A stretch of 9,633 bases of DNA from Candidatus Ryanbacteria bacterium RIFCSPLOWO2_12_FULL_47_9c. GTDB taxonomy: Bacteria; Patescibacteriota; Minisyncoccia; Ryanbacterales; GWA2-47-10b. The notes beneath the pieces were generated by a model, which worked only from the letters and a program-made list of their open reading frames with translations, was not told the DNA's origin and ran no database searches. Below are positions 5,945 to 9,633 of the stretch, piece after piece. The DNA lies in the NCBI GenBank assembly GCA_001821795.1, contig MHOB01000002.1:1-9633 (forward strand). The letters run 5' to 3'. Positions within the stretch are counted from its first letter, which is position 1; every line of letters begins with the position of its first letter. Position numbers and translations under genes: made by a program.

Positions 5945-5950
5945 ATTTTA
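5945..5950 (-). promoter_or_regulatory. Candidate -10 box of the transposase gene
   Basis: TAAAAT on the minus strand ends 6 nt before ATG 5938, so a start site 7 nt downstream falls on the A of the ATG. AAGGGG sits directly against the ATG, too close for normal Shine-Dalgarno spacing. No good -35 was found. Confidence 0.3.
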
Positions 5951-5971
5951 CCACCACCAGTGAATATTTTA

Positions 5972-5988
5972 CCAAGGTGGAACCTTGG
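5972..5988. repeat. REP-like palindrome, copy 3
   Basis: CCAAGGTGGAACCTTGG upstream of the transposase start codon, inverted relative to copy 1. On the minus strand it shares TATCCAAGGTTCCACCTTGG with the copy inside the gene. It marks the right edge of the transposase unit. Confidence 0.85.
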
Positions 5989-6046
5989 ATATCTTTGGCT
6001 TTTGATTTTTAGTAAGCGGTCAGGGTTCTCAAGTTCACATTATTTT

Positions 6047-6065
6047 ACGGTAGTGACACTACCGT
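6047..6065. repeat. Unrelated 19-bp palindrome between membrane protein and transposase
   Basis: ACGGTAGTG-a-CACTACCGT is a perfect inverted repeat, or an 8-bp stem with a 3-nt loop as RNA. It differs from the REP-like palindromes. No T-run follows on either strand, so it is not an ordinary terminator. It could be a protein-binding site, a second transposase-linked hairpin (it contains GTAG, the tetranucleotide typical of REPs in other bacteria), or an attenuator-like hairpin. A weak minus-strand promoter (TTGTTG, 16 bp, TATAGT at 6081-6076) would start just in front of it. Confidence 0.6.
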
Positions 6066-6103
6066 TGTTCAGGACACTATAATTCAAAAAACAGCAACAA
6101 CAA

Positions 6104-6604
6104 TCAAAACAACAATCCGAGTGCGGGAAAGATAAGAAGCACGCTGATTGCCAAAGCTTTCCATGGTTTTAAGACCCCGAATAGAAATAAAAAGAAACTT
6201 ATCGCAGTAGCCGCAGATCCTCCCACGACCCCAAATATCATTGGAACAAAAATGCACTGCCCGTCACTACTAGATATACAAGCAACAAGAGCAAGGAACA
6301 GGGAAAATATTATAATCGCTATGACCGCTAATGACGACAATAAAGACAGAAAAATAAGTTGCGTGTCTTCGCGTCTCCCTCTGCCTACCAAAAATAAATA
6401 ACGTCCAATTAATGTGAGTAACAAGACTAACTCAAGCAAAGCGAGTAAGAGGAAAAACCCGCCTGTCGCATCATAGTCATAGTAAAAAATAGTTTCCGTA
6501 AAAAAGGTCCAGAACGATGAGAGCAAAAATAAGGCGCCCACAATGCCAAGAACCAACTGGATTGAACCAATTGTTTTATAGAGCATGGGGCGCGATTTAC
6601 TCAC
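6104..6604 (-). CDS. Four-helix membrane protein, unknown family
   Basis: A 166-aa protein beginning with GTG at 6604, overlapping the permease TGA by 4 nt (GTGA). A second in-frame start is ATG at codon 7. Four hydrophobic segments are visible: about residues 12-34 (GSIQLVLGIVGALFLLSSFW), 48-72 (GGFFLLLALLELVLLLTLIG), 83-108 (LIFLSLLSSLAVIAIIIFSLFL) and 120-165. A short loop holds two cysteines (ACISSSDGQC). No family was recognised. Position after an ABC-2 permease could suggest a transporter accessory. However, the gene lies inside the segment bracketed by the 53-bp repeats and may have arrived with the transposase, so the link may be accidental. Confidence 0.7.
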   Translation of the reverse strand: MSKSRPMLYKTIGSIQLVLGIVGALFLLSSFWTFFTETIFYYDYDATGGFFLLLALLELVLLLTLIGRYLFLVGRGRREDTQLIFLSLLSSLAVIAIIIFSLFLALVACISSSDGQCIFVPMIFGVVGGSAATAISFFLFLFGVLKPWKALAISVLLIFPALGLLF

Positions 6605-6652
6605 TCTCTAATTCTATATCCAATCTTAAAGAGATACCACACGAGCCAGCCG
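6600..6652. repeat. 53-bp direct repeat, copy B: 3' end of the intact ABC permease gene
   Basis: The last codons and stop of the complete permease gene, 52/53 identical to 5187-5239. Because this copy is continuous with the whole permease reading frame, it is the original location of the sequence, or was restored on insertion. Confidence 0.92.
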
Positions 6653-7377
6653 AGGGTGAGGATGAGTACCGCAATGAGCCCGAGGCCGATTGCCAAGTTT
6701 GACTCCGAGATGCCCAGCATCGAGTAGCGAAGGCCGTCCACAAAATAGAAAAACGGATTGAGCCGCATGAGAAATTGAAGCTTTTGCGGCATCATGGTAA
6801 TTGAGTTAAACATGCCGCCCAGAAACGTAAGCGGCGTGATGAGAAAAATACTCGGCAGTGAAAGCTGTTCGAAGTTTTTTGCCCAAAGTCCAACGAGCAT
6901 TCCCAAGAGCGCAAAAATCATGGATATCGAAACGGAATAAAATACAAAGAGAAGAAAATGCTCAATCGTGGCAATGGTAAAAAGAAGCGCCAGCGCATAC
7001 ACGCCAAGCCCCACCACAAGCCCACGGATGATGCCGCCGCACACAAACCCAACGATCATTTCCAAATACGAGAGCGGCGCCACCAACAATTCTTCGATGT
7101 GTTTTACAAAACGCATAAAGTAGAGCGACGATGAAGAGTGTAAAAAAGAAGAGTTGATAAGATTGAGCATTACGAGCCCCGGAAGCACAAAATCAATATA
7201 CGCCACGTTTTCGATAAGTCCGATACGCGCTCCTACAATTCGCCCAAAAATAAAAATGTACAGGAGCGCGCTTGACCATGGCGCTACAAGCACCTGAATC
7301 CACACACGAAACATCCGCGCAACTTCGCGCGAGATAAATGTTTGCAGCCCAATCCAATTGACGTTACGCGCTTTCAT
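6601..7377 (-). CDS. ABC-2 type transporter permease
   Basis: A 258-aa integral membrane protein of the ABC-2 family (NodJ/YadH type exporters). An N-terminal amphipathic segment (LQTFISREVARMFRVW) leads into about six membrane helices. The family-typical block HIEELLVAPLSYLEMIVGFV lies at about residues 93-112, and LTFLGGMFNSITMMP plus NPFFYFVDGLRY near the end are usual ABC-2 motifs. It pairs with the ATPase encoded just upstream. Its ATG lies 14 nt inside that gene and is preceded by a good Shine-Dalgarno (GGGGAG, 7392-7387, 9 nt spacing). Exported substrate is unknown; polysaccharide, lipid, peptide and drug exporters share this architecture. The last 15 codons and stop are repeated at 5187-5239. 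Confidence 0.9.
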   Translation of the reverse strand: MKARNVNWIGLQTFISREVARMFRVWIQVLVAPWSSALLYIFIFGRIVGARIGLIENVAYIDFVLPGLVMLNLINSSFLHSSSSLYFMRFVKHIEELLVAPLSYLEMIVGFVCGGIIRGLVVGLGVYALALLFTIATIEHFLLFVFYSVSISMIFALLGMLVGLWAKNFEQLSLPSIFLITPLTFLGGMFNSITMMPQKLQFLMRLNPFFYFVDGLRYSMLGISESNLAIGLGLIAVLILTLGWLVWYLFKIGYRIRE

Positions 7378-8107
7378 TATTTTTTTCTCCCCGTGTTATT
7401 TCAAGATACGCGTGCTCGAGTTTGTGGCCACCCTCAATAAAATCTTTCTTATCGCCGATTGCGGCTATCTTCCCGTGATTGATGATTGCAATACGCCCGC
7501 AGAGCATTTCGACTTCCTCAAGGTAATGCGACGTGAGTAAAATTGTTTTGCCCGCTTTATTCATTTCTTGCAAATACCGCCATAAATCGTGGCGCATTTC
7601 TACATCCACGCCAGCCGTCGGCTCGTCTAAAATCAGCAGATCGGGATCGTGTATCATGGCGCGCGCAAGCATTACTCTTCGCTTAAGCCCGCCCGAAAGC
7701 TGCTGAAACGGCTTACCCGCATGTACAGTGAGCTCAAACTTGTCAAGAATCTCTTCAATCCGCTTTTTGCGAAGTTCGCGCGGTATACCATAGAACCCGC
7801 CAACGTACCACAAAATATCGCGTGTCTTTGCAAAAATATCTACATTAAATTCCTGTGGCGCAAGACCAATCTTTTTTCGCGCTTCGCGATAATCTCTCAC
7901 GGCGTCAATGCCAAAAACCTTGATCGTACCCGATTGAAACACGGCAATACCGGTGACGCATTTAATCGTAGTGGTCTTGCCCGCGCCATTGGGCCCCAAA
8001 AAACCAAAAAACTCTCCCCGCTTAATAGACAAAGAGATACCCTTTACCGCATCGATAGCGCCATAGGATTTGCGTAAGTTATTTATCTCGAGAGCTTTCT
8101 CATTCAT
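7364..8107 (-). CDS. ABC transporter ATP-binding protein
   Basis: A complete 247-aa ABC ATPase. Walker A is GPNGAGKTT (residues 38-46), Q-loop Gln85 is in APQEFN, the signature is LSGGLKRR (137-144), Walker B is LLILDEP (157-163), the D-loop is AGVD, and the switch His194 is in LLTSHYLEE. All catalytic residues are present. The sequence resembles the DrrA/CcmA-like ATPases that pair with ABC-2 permeases. It should form a homodimer on the cytoplasmic side of two copies of the permease encoded at 6601-7377. The ATG overlaps the tgt stop (ATGA), so tgt, ATPase and permease are probably translated from one mRNA even though their functions seem unrelated. Confidence 0.93.
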   Translation of the reverse strand: MNEKALEINNLRKSYGAIDAVKGISLSIKRGEFFGFLGPNGAGKTTTIKCVTGIAVFQSGTIKVFGIDAVRDYREARKKIGLAPQEFNVDIFAKTRDILWYVGGFYGIPRELRKKRIEEILDKFELTVHAGKPFQQLSGGLKRRVMLARAMIHDPDLLILDEPTAGVDVEMRHDLWRYLQEMNKAGKTILLTSHYLEEVEMLCGRIAIINHGKIAAIGDKKDFIEGGHKLEHAYLEITRGEKNNESA

Positions 8108-9240
8108 ATTCTTCCGGCCCGTATCCCGCGCCGAATCTCTTCGACAAATGTGTTGAAATAATACAAATTATGCATAGTAAGAAGCGACATGCCTGTAATC
8201 TCGCCCGAACGCATAAGATGTGTGATGTACGCGCGACTATAATTTCTACATACATCACATTTACAACGGGAATCGAGCGGCTTTCTGTCTGCAAGGAAAC
8301 TGATCTTGCGCATATCGAGACGCCCGCGACTCGTGAACGCAAAACCGCGCCGCGCGTAATGTGTAGGCGCAATGCAGTCAAAAAGATCAATGCCAGCCCG
8401 TATGATTTTTTTAATATCATCAGGATGGCCAATACCGAGCAAATGCCGCGGTTTTTCTGGGGGAAGTTCATTAAGAACCCAAGAGATCATCCCCATCATA
8501 TTTTTTTTACTGTCACCGAATTCGCCGCCGATGCCAAAACCATCAAACGGCAGCGCGCCAATGAACCGCGCGCTCTTCTTTCTCAAATCTTTGTACTTAC
8601 CCCCTTGTATGATACCAAAAAGTTTCTGTTTTTTTGAATGGTATGCAAGCGAGAGTTCCGCCCACCGATGGCTTCGCTCAAGTGATTTCTTCGTATACGC
8701 TTTTCCCGCGATCGGCGAAGTACATTCGTCAAAAGCAAAAATAATATCCGCACCGAGGTCACTTTGAATTTTCATCGATTCTTTCGGCCCGATAAATAAT
8801 CTCGTTCCGTCAACAATCGATCGAAACCATGCCCCTGCTTCTGTAATCTCCACTCTTCGAGGTTGCGCTTCGATCCCTATTTTTTCCGCCCGCTTGCCCT
8901 TTAAAATTTTACCGGTCCCAAAGTCAGAACCAAAACCAAGACTAAATATCTGAAATCCACCTGAATCGGTCATCAGCGGCTTCGGCCAAGCCATAAATGC
9001 CCCCAGACCGCCCGCGCGCTTGATGGTTTTCTCGCCCGGCTTTAGATGCAAATGAAATGTATTTGCAATCGCAAGTTGAGATCGCGTTTCCCGTGCTTGC
9101 TTACTCGTCAGCGTTTTAAAAACCGCTTGCGTTGCAACCGGCACAAACGCCGGTGTTTCAACAATGCCGTGCGATGTACGTAAAATTCCAAGGCGCGCGT
9201 GAGACTTGTCTGATTCCTTTATTATACGAAAAAACCCCAT
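8104..9240 (-). CDS. tgt: tRNA-guanine transglycosylase (queuosine pathway)
   Basis: A complete 378-aa TGT, the enzyme that replaces guanine 34 with preQ1 or queuine in the anticodon of tRNAs for Asp, Asn, His and Tyr. Visible residues are the base-recognition Asp92 in MTDSGGFQ, AFDECT (D171, C173), Gln212 in FGIIQGG, the nucleophile Asp288 in LFDCIAPT, and the zinc site C326-x-C328-x2-C331 with His357. The usual bacterial GGL-(A/S)-V-GE loop is replaced by GGEFGDS (238-244), placing Gly where preQ1-using enzymes have Val. There is also a moderately expanded segment around 103-130. No other queuosine genes are visible. It lies 20 nt after the small Cys-rich gene and overlaps the ABC ATPase by 4 nt. 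Confidence 0.93.
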   Translation of the reverse strand: MGFFRIIKESDKSHARLGILRTSHGIVETPAFVPVATQAVFKTLTSKQARETRSQLAIANTFHLHLKPGEKTIKRAGGLGAFMAWPKPLMTDSGGFQIFSLGFGSDFGTGKILKGKRAEKIGIEAQPRRVEITEAGAWFRSIVDGTRLFIGPKESMKIQSDLGADIIFAFDECTSPIAGKAYTKKSLERSHRWAELSLAYHSKKQKLFGIIQGGKYKDLRKKSARFIGALPFDGFGIGGEFGDSKKNMMGMISWVLNELPPEKPRHLLGIGHPDDIKKIIRAGIDLFDCIAPTHYARRGFAFTSRGRLDMRKISFLADRKPLDSRCKCDVCRNYSRAYITHLMRSGEITGMSLLTMHNLYYFNTFVEEIRRGIRAGRI

Positions 9241-9260
9241 TCATTATTTATGATGAACCA

Positions 9261-9443
9261 TTACTTTTTGTCGGGTTTTGGTTGATCTTTCCCCGGCGGA
9301 CGTAATACACGGTGCCAACCATCTTCACAATCACATTCTACCAATCGATCACCCTGTTTCGGACATCCTTCTTCATTACAGAATCCGGGAGTAGACGATG
9401 GTTTCGTCCAACACGTCCCCGTACAAATGAAATGCTTAGGCAT
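9261..9443 (-). CDS. Small Cys-rich, probably metal-binding protein
   Basis: A 60-aa protein from ATG 9443; a TTG at 9458 would add five residues, including one Cys. Cysteines are ordered as CTGTC, then C-x4-C (CNEEGC), then CDC followed three residues later by G-W-H (CDCEDGWH). This pattern fits one or two zinc sites or an iron-sulfur site. The tail is basic and Pro-rich (PPGKDQPKPDKK). I believe similar short proteins occur in other Patescibacteria, but no function or formal family can be given. It heads the operon with tgt 20 nt downstream. A TATTAT -10-like box at 9464-9459 would give a leader of about 9 nt. Confidence 0.7.
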   Translation of the reverse strand: MPKHFICTGTCWTKPSSTPGFCNEEGCPKQGDRLVECDCEDGWHRVLRPPGKDQPKPDKK

Positions 9444-9458
9444 TGAACACTCACGCAA

Positions 9459-9464
9459 ATAATA
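9459..9464 (-). promoter_or_regulatory. Candidate -10 box for the Cys-rich/tgt operon
   Basis: TATTAT on the minus strand, 15 nt before ATG 9443, placing the start site near 9452. It lies between the terminator at 9511-9550 and the first gene, where a promoter is needed. No clear -35 is seen. Confidence 0.3.
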
Positions 9465-9510
9465 AGACCTTTGCGCCTGTACTCCGTTTCGAGTATATCA
9501 CATGCCGTAT

Positions 9511-9550
9511 TAAAGAAAAAGCCGTGTTCCTGCTTCTTGCAAGAACCGGC
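9511..9550 (-). terminator. Rho-independent terminator of the gene at the right edge
   Basis: On the minus strand GCCGGTTC (9550-9543) pairs with GAACACGGC (9529-9521, one bulged A), followed by TTTTTCTTT (9520-9512). The loop holds part of a 12-bp palindrome, TTCTTGCAAGAA (9534-9545). It starts just after the stop codon at 9552 and separates the right-edge gene from the tgt operon. Confidence 0.65.
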
Positions 9551-9551
9551 T

Positions 9552-9633
9552 TCAATTCTGATGTCGGCGGCGATCGCGTTTGCGAACAATGGCATGCCTG
9601 TCGCCCGCGACGCGCCGGAAGGGATTCTGGTAG
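9552..9633 (-). CDS. C-terminal end of an unidentified gene entering from the right
   Basis: Of the three minus-strand frames, one stops at TGA 9552-9554, one base before the terminator stem. The other two run straight through the terminator. The stopping frame gives 26 residues, very basic (PFRRVAGDRHAIVRKRDRRR, then HQN), with high G+C at third positions. A basic tail like this would suit a nucleic-acid-binding protein, but there is too little to identify it. The local G+C is higher than in most of the window. Confidence 0.35.
   Translation of the reverse strand, partial: YQNPFRRVAGDRHAIVRKRDRRRHQN

Larger units (their letters stand above)
5254..5988 (-). mobile_element. REP-associated tyrosine transposase unit bounded by inverted REP-like palindromes
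   Basis: The transposase gene (5276-5938) is flanked by the same 17-bp palindrome in opposite orientations at 5254-5270 and 5972-5988, giving a compact unit of about 735 bp. RAYT-family HUH transposases are known to be linked to REP hairpins and to cut them. The exact ends of whatever moves cannot be set from one copy. The wider insertion may include the membrane protein gene and 5240-5253, since the 53-bp repeats lie outside both. Confidence 0.65.

Noticed and set aside
6047..6065. Palindrome taken as the terminator of the membrane protein gene
   Set aside because: No T-run follows the stem on either strand.
5276..6604. A new defence or toxin-antitoxin system made of the membrane protein and RAYT
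   Set aside because: No toxin, nuclease or sensor domain is visible in the membrane protein. Co-location is better explained by insertion.
8104..8106. UGA recoded as glycine (Gracilibacteria/SR1 code)
   Set aside because: TGA ends tgt, Nudix, 2H, YdcF-like and transposase genes at natural family lengths, and no in-frame TGA interrupts any gene.
8170..8767. Two overlapping plus-strand ORFs of 155 and 131 aa opposite tgt
   Set aside because: They lie entirely antisense to conserved TGT sequence and have no domain of their own.
9338..9595. 85-aa minus-strand ORF beginning MPLFANAIAADIR
   Set aside because: It runs straight through the terminator hairpin and T-run (9511-9550) and overlaps the Cys-rich gene in another frame. 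It shows no recognisable domain.

Overview
The window looks like a piece of a very compact bacterial genome, most likely a Candidate Phyla Radiation (Patescibacteria, Parcubacteria-like) member. The basis is inference from gene style: 1-14 nt overlaps between almost all neighbours, several small cysteine-rich or single-membrane-anchor proteins, a REP-associated tyrosine transposase, and genes that seem to start right at their promoters. UGA acts as a normal stop (Tgt, 2H phosphoesterase, Nudix and others end in TGA with family-typical lengths), so the Gracilibacteria/SR1 code with UGA = Gly does not apply. No RNA gene or CRISPR array was seen, and no gene-free stretch exceeds 300 bases.

Almost everything lies on the minus strand. 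From right to left: a 26-codon gene end (9552-9633) with a rho-independent terminator; a 60-aa Cys-rich protein; tgt (queuosine tRNA modification); an ABC ATPase and its ABC-2 permease; a four-helix membrane protein; a REP-associated tyrosine transposase bounded by REP-like palindromes; a 53-bp second copy of the permease gene's 3' end; a membrane-anchored Cys-rich protein; and a DUF3850/ASCH-like protein. A small YjzC-like gene on the plus strand overlaps the last of these stop-to-stop.

Left of a nearly symmetric divergent promoter (4320-4352), a second minus-strand operon reads: 2H phosphoesterase (2'-5' RNA ligase family), secreted sorbosone-dehydrogenase-like beta-propeller, Nudix hydrolase, YdcF/DUF218 protein, and a DUF763 gene split by an in-frame amber codon. 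It ends at a clear terminator (159-187). A further exported protein begins at 139 and leaves the window on the left.

The most interesting structures are four. First, a 53-bp direct repeat (52/53 identical) brackets the membrane protein and transposase, indicating an insertion or rearrangement at the permease stop codon that rebuilt the stop/start overlap on both sides. Second, three copies of a REP-like palindrome accompany the transposase, one inside its own reading frame. Third, a mirror-image promoter drives two apparently leaderless genes. Fourth, DUF763 is interrupted by UAG followed by an ATG one codon later.
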